A stretch of 64,000 nucleotides of DNA from Janthinobacterium agaricidamnosum NBRC 102515 = DSM 9628 (GTDB lineage Bacteria; Pseudomonadota; Gammaproteobacteria; Burkholderiales; Burkholderiaceae_D). The DNA lies in the NCBI RefSeq assembly GCF_000723165.1, contig NZ_HG322949.1, forward strand, positions 2,898,903 through 2,962,902. Direction: 5' to 3'. The notes under the pieces are model-generated. The model saw only the letters and a program-made list of their open reading frames with translations, was not told the origin of the DNA and searched no databases. This document shows, one piece after another, positions 7,787 through 16,231 of the stretch (positions within the stretch are counted from its first letter, which is position 1; each line of letters begins with the position of its first letter). Made by a program: the position numbers and the translations under genes.

Positions 7787-9316
7787 ATGGAAGAATTGAT
7801 CGAGCAATTGCTTTCCAGTCTCAAGGGGATTTGGAAGTACCGCTGGCACGCGGTGCTGGTGGCGTGGCTGGTGGCGATAGCCGGCTGGAGCAAGGTGATC
7901 AGCATGCCGGACGATTATCAAACCTCGGCGCGGGTTTTCGTCGATACCCAAAGCATCTTGAAACCATTGCTGGCCGGCATGACCAGCGTCCCCAACGTCG
8001 AACAGCAAGTGTCGATCATGAGCCGCACGCTGCTGAGCCGGCCGAACGTGGAACGGGTGATGCGCATGGTCGACCTGGACCTGGACGCCAGGACGGCGCG
8101 CGACCACGAACAGCAGCTCGATGAATTACTGAGCAAAATTAAGATCGGCGGCACCAATTCCTACGATATTTACACCATCACGTATAACAACAAAAACCCG
8201 AAACTGGTGCGCGACGTGGTGCAATCGCTGCTGACGATTTTTGTCGAAGGCAGTTTTAAAGGCAAAAAAGGCGATTCCGATAAAGCCGTGCAATTCATCG
8301 ACGAACAAATCAAGAATTACGAAGATAAATTGAATGCCGCCGAAAACCTGGTCAAGGAATTCAAGATCAAGAACAATTTGCTGTTGCCGCGCCAGGGCAT
8401 CGATTACGGCAGCCAGTTATGGATGTCGTCCGACAGCTTGAATAATGCGCGCCTCGAACTGGTCGAGGCGGAACAGGCGCGCAATGCGATCAATAGCCAG
8501 ATTGCCGGCGATGAACCGGTGCTGGACCTCGATACCGCCCCCGCCGCGATCGACAACCCGGAAATCGACGGCCGGATTTCGGCGCTGAATAAAAACCTCG
8601 ATGCGCTGCGCATGCAATATACCGAATTGCATCCAGACATTATTTCCACCAAGCGCCTGGTAGCCCAGCTGGAACAACGCAAGATCGAGGAAAGCAAGCT
8701 GAAAACGGCGAACAACGATCCCGGCAAGAATTACAGTCCGATGCTGCAACAGCTCAAGGTCGCGCTGGCCGAGGCCGACGCCAAGGTGGCGTCGATCAAG
8801 GCCCGGGTGCAAGAGTATGCGGCGCGTTATGAGCGGCTGACGGCGCAAAGCAATGCCGTGCCGGAAGTGGAATCGCAATTGTCGCAACTGAACCGCGACT
8901 ACCAGATCAACAAGGAAAACTATGAAAAGCTGATCGGCCGGCGCGAAGCGGCCAAACTGTCCGGCGACCTGAGCAGTACCACCGAAATGATGACTTTCAA
9001 GATCATCGACCCGCCCACCGTGCCGTTCACGCCGGTCGGGCCGAACCGGCCCTTGCTGCTGAGCGCGGTGCTGGCCGGCGCGGTGCTGGCCGGCGCCGCC
9101 GCCGCGCTGCTGATCAGTCAAATCCGCCCGACCTTCCTGAGTCCGTCCGAATTGCGCGAAGTCACCGGCATGGCGGTGCTGGGCACGGTGGCGATGAACT
9201 GGACCGCCGCCCAGCGCATCAAGCGCCGCCACAGCCTGTACGGTTTCGGCCTGTGCCTGGGCGGGCTGTTCGTCATCTACGGCGGCGTGCTGACGGTCGC
9301 GCTGGTCCGGATTTAA
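7787..9316 (+). CDS. XrtA system polysaccharide chain length determinant protein (Wzz/GNVR)
   Basis: A 509-residue polysaccharide co-polymerase. A first membrane helix lies near residues 20-38, followed by a Wzz domain, a long periplasmic coiled-coil part (about 170-400), the GNVR motif region with Leu-Asn-Arg-Asp-Tyr, and a proline-rich segment (Pro-Pro-Thr-Val-Pro-Phe-Thr-Pro) before the second helix at about residues 421-440. A further hydrophobic stretch closes the protein. It sets chain length and links the inner-membrane polymerase to the export protein. The kinase domain is not fused; it is the next gene, 42 bp downstream. This is the first gene of a long plus-strand operon that reaches 25,508. 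Confidence 0.88.
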   Translation: MEELIEQLLSSLKGIWKYRWHAVLVAWLVAIAGWSKVISMPDDYQTSARVFVDTQSILKPLLAGMTSVPNVEQQVSIMSRTLLSRPNVERVMRMVDLDLDARTARDHEQQLDELLSKIKIGGTNSYDIYTITYNNKNPKLVRDVVQSLLTIFVEGSFKGKKGDSDKAVQFIDEQIKNYEDKLNAAENLVKEFKIKNNLLLPRQGIDYGSQLWMSSDSLNNARLELVEAEQARNAINSQIAGDEPVLDLDTAPAAIDNPEIDGRISALNKNLDALRMQYTELHPDIISTKRLVAQLEQRKIEESKLKTANNDPGKNYSPMLQQLKVALAEADAKVASIKARVQEYAARYERLTAQSNAVPEVESQLSQLNRDYQINKENYEKLIGRREAAKLSGDLSSTTEMMTFKIIDPPTVPFTPVGPNRPLLLSAVLAGAVLAGAAAALLISQIRPTFLSPSELREVTGMAVLGTVAMNWTAAQRIKRRHSLYGFGLCLGGLFVIYGGVLTVALVRI

Positions 9317-9358
9317 GCCGTCACAACAGCGCCGCGCGCGCAAGGTGGAGAGCATATC

Positions 9359-10219
9359 GTGAGCGACAAGCAGATCCCCGATGGCACAAGCGGACCGGAC
9401 AGCGCCGGCTTGCAGGTGGCCGAGGCGCCGGTCCATTATTACAGCGCCACTCCCGGCCCCGACGCCGGCGCCGCCGATGCTGTTCCGGACGCCACGGTCT
9501 CGCCCCGTTACCGCGAGCTGAACCTGGACCGGCTGCACCAGCTCGGCATGGTGACCCACGATGGCGGGCGCACCTCGGTGGCCGAGGATTTCCGCATCAT
9601 CAAGCGGCCATTGCTGCGTTATGCGCGCGAAGCGGCGGCCACCACCAAGCATGGCAACCTGATCATCGTCACCAGCGCCCTGCCCGGCGAAGGCAAGACG
9701 TATTGTGCGGTGAACCTGGCGATGAGCATCGCGATGGAAATGGATATCACGGTCTTGCTGGTCGATGCGGACGTGGCCCGGCCTTCGGTCCTGAAGGTGC
9801 TGGGCCTGGGCGCGGAGCCGGGCTTGATGGATATCTTGCTCAACGATCAGCTGGAAATGTCGGAAGTGATCTTGAAGACCAATATCCCGACGCTGAGCAT
9901 CTTGCCGGCCGGACGCAGCAACAAGCACGCCACGGAAAGGCTGGCCAGCCGCACCATGAGCCGCCTGCTCGATGAAATTTCCAGCCGCTACGCCGACCGC
10001 ATCGTCATTTTCGATTCGCCGCCGCTGCTGATCACCACCGAGGCAAATGTGCTGGCGGCGCAAATGGGCCAGGTGGTGATGGTGGTCGAGGCCGAGACCA
10101 CCACCCAGCACGCGGTGCGCGAAGCGCTGCGCCAGATCGACGGCTGTCCGCATATCAACCTGATCTACAACAAGACCAAGGCGTTTTCGGGCGGCGATTA
10201 TTATGGCTATTACGACTAG
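9359..10219 (+). CDS. XrtA-associated tyrosine autokinase (CpsD/CapB family)
   Basis: A 286-residue cytoplasmic BY-kinase. It has the Walker A motif Ala-Leu-Pro-Gly-Glu-Gly-Lys-Thr (about residues 107-114), the Walker A' motif Leu-Leu-Val-Asp-Ala-Asp near 136-141, a Walker B-like Ile-Val-Ile-Phe-Asp-Ser-Pro-Pro near 215-222, and a tyrosine-rich tail (Tyr-Tyr-Gly-Tyr-Tyr-Asp) that would be the autophosphorylation cluster. It works with the preceding Wzz-like protein to control polymerisation and export. GTG is the start codon, with GGTGGAG upstream. The tail codons overlap the start of the beta-barrel gene by 17 bp. Confidence 0.87.
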   Translation: MSDKQIPDGTSGPDSAGLQVAEAPVHYYSATPGPDAGAADAVPDATVSPRYRELNLDRLHQLGMVTHDGGRTSVAEDFRIIKRPLLRYAREAAATTKHGNLIIVTSALPGEGKTYCAVNLAMSIAMEMDITVLLVDADVARPSVLKVLGLGAEPGLMDILLNDQLEMSEVILKTNIPTLSILPAGRSNKHATERLASRTMSRLLDEISSRYADRIVIFDSPPLLITTEANVLAAQMGQVVMVVEAETTTQHAVREALRQIDGCPHINLIYNKTKAFSGGDYYGYYD

Positions 10220-11765
10220 CCGCCGATTGCGCCGCTGGTTGACCATGCGCCATCCGGCCGCCGGCCTGTGCACTTTGCTGGTCATGACGAGCATGGCGCC
10301 GGCGCGGACCAGCGCCGCCGACTGGACTGTCAATCCCGCGCTCAGGCTGCGCGAAAGTTATAGCGACAATATCTTGCTGGCGGCGCCCGGGCAAACCAGG
10401 TCCGACCTGATCACTGAAATCGCGCCGTCGATCGCGCTGATCGGCAGCGGTCCGCGCTTGCGCATCCACCTCGACTACACGCTGCAAAAACTGTTTTACC
10501 GGCACCAGGCCGACACCACCAATCATCAACTGGCGGCCGACGCCGCCGCCGAATTGCTGGAGGACTGGCTGTTCGCCGACGCCCGCGCGCATATCGCCCA
10601 GCACAATATTTCCGCATTCGGCGGACAAACGGTCGACAATTTGCCGCAGGGCGACAATAGCACCACGGTGCGCACGCTGACCCTCAGTCCCTACCTGCGC
10701 CACCGCCTGCGCGGCCTGGCCACGGCCGAATTGCGCTACACGCACGACCAGCTGAAAAGCGGCAACGATTTATTGTCGGTGCGCAGCGATGCGCTATTGT
10801 TCCAGCTCGATGGCGATACCGATCCGCGCAGCCTGGGCTGGAATGCGCGCTACGACCGGAAACGCACCGAGGATGGGCTGCTGGCGCCGGTCGACATGAG
10901 AAAAACCACCTTGTCGCTGCGTTATCCGCTGAGTAGCAAGCTGAACCTGTTCGGCAGCGGCGGCCATGAGGACGAGGGCTATGCGGCCAACGCCGGCGCC
11001 GCGTCGCAGGGCCGCTTCTGGTCGCTGGGCGCCGGCTGGTATCCCTCCGCGCGCAGCAGCCTGGTGGCCAGCACCGGCAAGCGTTTTTTCGGCAATACCT
11101 ACACGCTCGACGCCAGCCACCGCAGCCGCTACACCAGCTGGGCGCTGAGCTACAGCGAAGACATCACCAGTTCGCCGGCGCAATTTTCGCGGCTGTCGCC
11201 GAGCCAGACCGCCAGCATGCTGGACCAGTTGTGGAGCGGCCTGCTGCCCGATGCGCTGCAACGCCGGCAGCGCATCATCGCCTTCCTGCGCTATTCGCAA
11301 GCGCTGGGGCCGGATGCCGGCGCGGTCAATTATTTCAGTCATCGTTATTTCCTGCAAAAACAATTCAAGCTGTCGATGCTGCGCGCCACAGGCAGAAGCA
11401 CGTTTGTGCTGGCCTTCAATGCGACCGACCGCAACGCCCAGACCAGCAGCGGCATCGACAGCGCGCTGTTGCCGCCATCGGAACTGGCACTGCAAGACCG
11501 GACCCGCCAGACCGGCATCAATAGCGGCTGGAGCTGGCGCATGTCGCCGCGCAACAACGTCAATGCCAGTGCCGGCTACGGCACCATCGCCTCGGCCAGC
11601 AACGGCCGCAAGGACGCCAACCTGGCATTGAACGTCGGACTGAGCCGGACGCTGCAGCCGAAAGTCACCGCCGCCGTCGATCTGCGCCACTTGCGCCACA
11701 CCAGCAACCGCGGCGGCGACTACCGTGAAAACGGCGTCAGCGCCACCCTCACCATCTTGTTTTAA
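10203..11765 (+). CDS. PEP-CTERM system-associated outer-membrane beta-barrel protein
   Basis: A 520-residue protein with a signal peptide ending near Thr-Ser-Ala-Ala-Asp, followed by alternating amphipathic strands and a C-terminal strand ending in Leu-Phe, as expected for an outer-membrane beta-barrel. It matches in size and position the uncharacterised barrel family that follows the autokinase in exosortase A loci. A role as an outer-membrane pore or secretin-like partner of the export lipoprotein is likely but unproven. ATG 10203 overlaps the kinase gene by 17 bp; ATG 10245 is a possible alternative giving a shorter signal peptide. Confidence 0.78.
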   Translation: MAITTSRRLRRWLTMRHPAAGLCTLLVMTSMAPARTSAADWTVNPALRLRESYSDNILLAAPGQTRSDLITEIAPSIALIGSGPRLRIHLDYTLQKLFYRHQADTTNHQLAADAAAELLEDWLFADARAHIAQHNISAFGGQTVDNLPQGDNSTTVRTLTLSPYLRHRLRGLATAELRYTHDQLKSGNDLLSVRSDALLFQLDGDTDPRSLGWNARYDRKRTEDGLLAPVDMRKTTLSLRYPLSSKLNLFGSGGHEDEGYAANAGAASQGRFWSLGAGWYPSARSSLVASTGKRFFGNTYTLDASHRSRYTSWALSYSEDITSSPAQFSRLSPSQTASMLDQLWSGLLPDALQRRQRIIAFLRYSQALGPDAGAVNYFSHRYFLQKQFKLSMLRATGRSTFVLAFNATDRNAQTSSGIDSALLPPSELALQDRTRQTGINSGWSWRMSPRNNVNASAGYGTIASASNGRKDANLALNVGLSRTLQPKVTAAVDLRHLRHTSNRGGDYRENGVSATLTILF

Positions 11766-11781
11766 CTTAAGGAGTGACAGC

Positions 11782-12927
11782 ATGCCGACCCGCCCTTCCG
11801 CACACATCGTCTGCGTGGTCGCCGCGCGCCCCAACCTGATGAAGATGGCGCCGATCCTGGCCGCGCTGCGGCGCCTGGTCCCGGCGCCGGCCATCACGCT
11901 GGTGCATACCGGCCAGCATTATGATAGCGCGATGAACCAGCGCCAATTCGCGGCGCTGGGCCTGGAAGCACCGGACCTGAACCTGGAAGTCGGGTCCGCC
12001 AGCCATGCCGTGCAAACCGCCGACGTGATGAAGCGCTTTGAAACCGTGCTCGAAAGCAGGAGACCGACGGCGGTGCTGGTGGTCGGCGACGTCAATTCGA
12101 CGCTGGCCTGCGCGCTGGTGGCGGCCAAGATGGCGATCCCGGTGATTCACGTCGAGGCCGGCCTGCGCAGTTTCGACCGCGCCATGCCGGAAGAAATCAA
12201 CCGCATCCTGACCGATCAATTGTCCGACCTGCTGTTCACCAGCGAAGCGGGAGCGCAGGAAAACCTGTTGCGCGAGGGCATACGGCAAGACGCCATCCAT
12301 TTTGCCGGCAATGTGATGATCGATACGCTGCACCAGCAATTACCGTGCGCTGTCGCGCCGGAGCAGTCGCTGCGCAGGCATGGCCTGTCGCTGGAGAGTT
12401 GCGCGGCGGCGCCCGGCTACGCGGTGCTGACGCTGCACCGGCCGTCGAATGTCGACGATGCCGAACGGCTGGCTGGACTGCTGCATGCGGTGGCCAGCCT
12501 GAGCCGGAGCCTGCCGGTGCTGTTCCCGGTCCATCCGCGCACCGGCGCGGCGCTGGACCAGCCGGGCTTGCGCGACTTGCTGCGGCAACCCGGCATCGTG
12601 CCGCTGCCGCCGCTCGATTACCTGGAAATGCTTGGTTTGATGCAACACGCAACGCTGGTCCTGACCGATTCCGGCGGCATCCAGGAAGAAACCACGGCGC
12701 TCGGCGTACCGTGCCTGACGCTGCGCGCCAATACCGAACGGCCGGTCACCGTCAGCCAGGGCACGAATACCGTGGCCGGCCACGATCCGGCCGTGATCCT
12801 GGCACTGTGCGACGACATCCTGGTCAACGGCGGCAAGCGCGGCAAGGTTCCACCGCTATGGGACGGCCACGCCGCCGACCGCATCGCCGCCACCATCGCC
12901 GCCTGGTTGCGCGGACGGGGAGCATGA
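11782..12927 (+). CDS. wecB: UDP-N-acetylglucosamine 2-epimerase (non-hydrolysing)
   Basis: A 381-residue WecB-type enzyme that interconverts UDP-GlcNAc and UDP-ManNAc in the cytoplasm, feeding sugar donors to the exopolysaccharide. Family motifs are clear: Val-Ala-Ala-Arg-Pro-Asn near the N-terminus, His-Thr-Gly-Gln-His-Tyr, Gly-Asp-Val-Asn-Ser-Thr, His-Val-Glu-Ala-Gly-Leu-Arg and the late Thr-Asp-Ser-Gly-Gly-Ile-Gln-Glu-Glu. The usual Gly-Thr-Arg-Pro N-terminal motif reads Ala-Ala-Arg-Pro. The start is fixed by an AAGGAG Shine-Dalgarno; the longer upstream frame overlaps the barrel gene and has no such site. A 4-bp overlap couples it to the deacetylase. Confidence 0.87.
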   Translation: MPTRPSAHIVCVVAARPNLMKMAPILAALRRLVPAPAITLVHTGQHYDSAMNQRQFAALGLEAPDLNLEVGSASHAVQTADVMKRFETVLESRRPTAVLVVGDVNSTLACALVAAKMAIPVIHVEAGLRSFDRAMPEEINRILTDQLSDLLFTSEAGAQENLLREGIRQDAIHFAGNVMIDTLHQQLPCAVAPEQSLRRHGLSLESCAAAPGYAVLTLHRPSNVDDAERLAGLLHAVASLSRSLPVLFPVHPRTGAALDQPGLRDLLRQPGIVPLPPLDYLEMLGLMQHATLVLTDSGGIQEETTALGVPCLTLRANTERPVTVSQGTNTVAGHDPAVILALCDDILVNGGKRGKVPPLWDGHAADRIAATIAAWLRGRGA

Positions 12928-13817
12928 CCATGGGCGCGCCTGAAATCTTGCTGGAACAAGTCTTGCAGCCGCAAGTTTTACCAATGCGCAATGCGCTGAC
13001 CATCGATGTCGAGGATTATTTCCAGGTCTCGGCCTTCGCGCCCCACATTGAACGCGCGTCGTGGCCGGCCATGCCGTGCCGCGTCGAAGCCAACGTCGAA
13101 CGCATCCTGGCGCTGCTGGCCACGCACCGTATCCACGCCACCTTTTTCACGCTGGGCTGGATCGCCGAACGCTATCCGGGACTATTGCGCAGCATCGTTG
13201 CCCAAGGCCATGAATTGGCCAGCCACGGTTACGGCCACTTGCGCGCCTGCGGCCAGACCCGCGCCGAATTCCTCAACGACATCAGTTCCAGCAAGGCCAT
13301 CATCGAACAGATCGGCGGCCAGGCGGTGCTGGGCTACCGGGCGCCCAGCTTTTCCATCGGCAAAGGCAATCTGTGGGCGCTGGACAGCTTGCGCGAAGCC
13401 GGCTACCGCTACAGTTCCAGCATCTACCCTATCCTCCACGACCATTACGGCATGCCGGACGCGCCGCGGTTTGCGCACTATCCGAACGGCGCCGACGGCT
13501 TGCTGGAATTGCCGATCAGCACGGTGCGCCTGTGGTCGCGCAATTTCCCGGCCGGCGGCGGCGGATACTTCCGCTTGCTGCCCTATCCACTGTCGCGCTG
13601 GCTTTTGCGCCGTATCAACTCACTAGAGCGGCAAGCTGGCATATTCTATTTTCATCCGTGGGAGCTGGACCCCGGCCAGCCCAGGCTTTCCGGGCTCACA
13701 TTCAAGACGCGTTTCCGGCATTACCTGAACCTGGAACAGATGGAAACCCGGCTCGATGCGCTGATGCGCGACTTCCACTGGGATCGCATGGATAGAATTT
13801 TCCTCGGGAGCACATGA
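12924..13817 (+). CDS. XrtA system polysaccharide deacetylase
   Basis: A 297-residue NodB-homology (CE4) deacetylase of the exosortase-associated branch. It has the metal-binding start Thr-Ile-Asp-Val-Glu-Asp-Tyr-Phe (about residues 25-32), the His-Ala-Thr-Phe-Phe-Thr-Leu-Gly motif, a Ser-His-Gly-Tyr-Gly-His motif supplying two histidines, and Arg-Ala-Pro-Ser-Phe-Ser. It lacks a signal peptide. It probably removes N-acetyl groups from the polysaccharide or its lipid-linked intermediate. The first ATG overlaps the epimerase stop (ATGA); the family core begins at Met 12984, so an internal start is possible. The stop overlaps the FemAB-like gene. Confidence 0.87.
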   Translation: MTMGAPEILLEQVLQPQVLPMRNALTIDVEDYFQVSAFAPHIERASWPAMPCRVEANVERILALLATHRIHATFFTLGWIAERYPGLLRSIVAQGHELASHGYGHLRACGQTRAEFLNDISSSKAIIEQIGGQAVLGYRAPSFSIGKGNLWALDSLREAGYRYSSSIYPILHDHYGMPDAPRFAHYPNGADGLLELPISTVRLWSRNFPAGGGGYFRLLPYPLSRWLLRRINSLERQAGIFYFHPWELDPGQPRLSGLTFKTRFRHYLNLEQMETRLDALMRDFHWDRMDRIFLGST

Positions 13818-14935
13818 TGGTCGAGTGTCACACGGTTCTCCCGCCCGGCGCCGACGCGCAAGACATGCCGCCGGCAATGCGGCCGGACAGTGCGCTACTG
13901 AAGGTCGGCCAGCTGGCGCCGGGCGGCGCGGCGCGCTGGGACGCGTTTGTCATGCGCTGCCCGAATGCGACGTTTTTCCACCGCGCCGGCTGGCAGCACG
14001 TCATCGAACAGGCGTTCGGCCATCAAACCTGGTTCCTGTACGCCGAAATGGACCAGCGCATCGTCGCCGTGTTGCCGCTGGCGCTGATCGACAGCCGGCT
14101 GTTCGGCCGCTCGCTGTCTTCGCTGCCGTTTTGCGTGTATGGCGGCATAGCCGGCACCGACCCGCAAGCCTGCGCCGCGCTGGACCAGGCCGCGCAGGCG
14201 CTGGCCGGCCGGCTCGGCGTCGGCCACCTGGAATACCGCAACCGCGACGCGGCCGGTCCGTACCATGACCCGGCTGGCTGGCTGCAAAAACCGCTGTATG
14301 CGACCTTCCGCAAGGCCATCCACCTCGACGCGGCGCAAAACATGCTGGAAATTCCCCGCAAACAGCGCGCCATGGTACGCAAGGGCATCGCGGCCGGCTT
14401 GCACAGCGCCATCGATTACGATGTACAGCGGTTTTATCCGGTGTACGCCAACAATCTGCACCGGCTCGGCACGCCGGTATTCGGACGCCGCTATTTTGAC
14501 TTGCTGCTGCGCGAATTCGGCCGCGATTGCGACATCATCAGCGTTTACCGCGAGCAGGAGGTGCTCAGCAGCGTGCTGGTGTTTTATTTCCGGAATGAAG
14601 TACTGCCCTATTACGGCGCCGGCAGCGCCAGCGCGCGCGACGTGGCCGGCAACGACTTCATGTACTGGGAAGTCATGCGCCGCGCCGGCGAGCGCGCCTG
14701 CACGCTATTCGATTTCGGACGCAGCAAGCTCGGTACCGGCGCCTACGATTTCAAGAAAAACTGGGGCTTCCCGGCGCACGTGCTGCCCTACCAATACAAA
14801 TTGTACCGGGCCAAAACCTTACCGGAAGTGCATCCCTTGAATCCCAGATACCGTCACTTCATCCGGGCGTGGCGCCAGTTGCCGCTGCCGCTGGCCAATG
14901 CACTGGGACCATTGATCGTAAGAAATCTTGGATAG
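13814..14935 (+). CDS. FemAB-related protein, PEP-CTERM system-associated
   Basis: A 373-residue double-GNAT protein of the FemAB/BioF2-like group. The N-terminal part contains a Asn-Ala-Thr-Phe-Phe-His-Arg segment, and the C-terminal domain ends with the Phe-Asp-Phe-Gly-Arg-Ser-Lys-Leu-Gly-Thr-Gly-Ala-Tyr-Asp-Phe-Lys motif typical of this family. FemAB relatives transfer amino acids from aminoacyl-tRNA to cell-wall precursors; here an aminoacylation of the exopolysaccharide or its carrier lipid is a reasonable inference. The start overlaps the deacetylase stop; 3 bp separate its stop from the next gene. Confidence 0.85.
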   Translation: MMVECHTVLPPGADAQDMPPAMRPDSALLKVGQLAPGGAARWDAFVMRCPNATFFHRAGWQHVIEQAFGHQTWFLYAEMDQRIVAVLPLALIDSRLFGRSLSSLPFCVYGGIAGTDPQACAALDQAAQALAGRLGVGHLEYRNRDAAGPYHDPAGWLQKPLYATFRKAIHLDAAQNMLEIPRKQRAMVRKGIAAGLHSAIDYDVQRFYPVYANNLHRLGTPVFGRRYFDLLLREFGRDCDIISVYREQEVLSSVLVFYFRNEVLPYYGAGSASARDVAGNDFMYWEVMRRAGERACTLFDFGRSKLGTGAYDFKKNWGFPAHVLPYQYKLYRAKTLPEVHPLNPRYRHFIRAWRQLPLPLANALGPLIVRNLG

Positions 14936-14938
14936 ACC

Positions 14939-16231
14939 ATGGCGGATTTACTTTATCTGGTGCACCGCATTCCGTATCCGCCCAACAAGGGCGACAAGAT
15001 ACGCTCCTGGCATGTGCTGAAATACCTGGCGGTCCATTTCCGCGTCCACCTCGGCTGCTTCATCGACGACGCCGACGATGCGCATCATATCGATACCGTC
15101 AAGGCGCTGTGCGCCAGCACCTGTTTTATCCGGCAATACCCGATGCTGGCGCGTGTGCGCAGCGTGAGCGGGCTGCTGACGGAACAGCCGATGAGCCTGC
15201 CCTACTACCGCAATGCCGGATTGCAACGCTGGGTCGACGCACTGCTGCATACCGGCCAGTTGCGCCAGGCGCTGGTGTTTTCCGGCCCGATGGCGCAATA
15301 CCTCGATACCGGCCCCGGCCATGTGTTGCAGCGGGTGATAGATTTTGTCGATGTCGATTCCGAAAAATGGGACCAGTACGCGGCGACCAAGGCGTGGCCG
15401 CTGTCGCTGCTGTACGCGCGCGAAGCGCATTATTTGCGCAATTACGAACGCCATATCGCCCAGCAATTTAATGCCTCCACCTTCGTGTCCAGCGCCGAAG
15501 CGGCGCTGTTCCGCCAGCGCGCGCCCATGGCCAGGCGCAAGACCGGCTATTTCAATAATGGCGTCGACGCGGCCTACTTCGCGCCGCCCGCTGATACCGG
15601 CGCCGCCTGCGACAATCCGTATCCGGCCGGCCGGCGCGTGCTGGTGTTTACCGGCGCCATGGATTACTGGCCGAACGCGGAGGCGGTCGGCTGGTTCGTG
15701 CAACGGGTCTGGCCAGCGCTGCGGCTGCGCTTTCCCGAGCTGCTGTTCTATATCGCCGGCAGCCGGCCAGCGCGGCAAGTACGGGCGCTGGCCGATACGC
15801 CCGGCGTCGCGGTCACCGGTTTTGTCGCCGATATCCGGCCCTACCTGGCACACGCCGCGCTGGTGGTGGCGCCGCTGCGCATCGCCCGCGGCGTGCAAAA
15901 CAAGGTGCTCGAAGCGATGGCGATGCAAAAGACCGTGCTGGCCACGCCGCAAGCGCTGCAAGGCATCAACGCGCAAGATGGCGTGGAAGTGGCCAGCGCG
16001 TCCGACGAGCATGAGTTTGTGCAACAAGCCAGCCGTCTGCTGACGGAAAATATCGACCTGGGCCCGGCCGCCCGCCTGCGCATCTTGCAAGATTACAGCT
16101 GGGACAAAAACCTGCAACGCCTGGGCGCGCTGCTCGGCATCCACAGCGATCCCAGCCTGGGCCGCGGCCCAGGCCATGGCGCGGGCAATGGTGCGGCTCA
16201 CCCTCAGGCCCGGCGGGAACCGCCGTCATGA
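14939..16231 (+). CDS. Sugar transferase, PEP-CTERM/EpsH1 system-associated, type 1
   Basis: A 430-residue GT4-type glycosyltransferase. It starts with His-Arg-Ile-Pro-Tyr-Pro-Pro-Asn-Lys-Gly-Asp-Lys, the signature of the first sugar transferase of exosortase A loci, and has a C-terminal donor domain with Val-Phe-Thr-Gly-Ala-Met-Asp-Tyr-Trp-Pro-Asn and Gly-Val-Gln-Asn-Lys-Val-Leu-Glu-Ala-Met-Ala. It probably adds a sugar to the lipid-linked repeat at the cytoplasmic face. The last 25 residues are low-complexity Gly/Pro/Arg-rich and probably disordered. It overlaps the exosortase gene by 4 bp. Confidence 0.86.
   Translation: MADLLYLVHRIPYPPNKGDKIRSWHVLKYLAVHFRVHLGCFIDDADDAHHIDTVKALCASTCFIRQYPMLARVRSVSGLLTEQPMSLPYYRNAGLQRWVDALLHTGQLRQALVFSGPMAQYLDTGPGHVLQRVIDFVDVDSEKWDQYAATKAWPLSLLYAREAHYLRNYERHIAQQFNASTFVSSAEAALFRQRAPMARRKTGYFNNGVDAAYFAPPADTGAACDNPYPAGRRVLVFTGAMDYWPNAEAVGWFVQRVWPALRLRFPELLFYIAGSRPARQVRALADTPGVAVTGFVADIRPYLAHAALVVAPLRIARGVQNKVLEAMAMQKTVLATPQALQGINAQDGVEVASASDEHEFVQQASRLLTENIDLGPAARLRILQDYSWDKNLQRLGALLGIHSDPSLGRGPGHGAGNGAAHPQARREPPS

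Noticed and set aside
8417..10333. A 638-codon open frame on the minus strand, and similar long antisense frames at 1543-3081 and 22239-23891
   Set aside because: They lie fully opposite well-supported genes, have low-complexity His/Gln/Arg-rich products with no domain, and are expected by chance at this G+C content.
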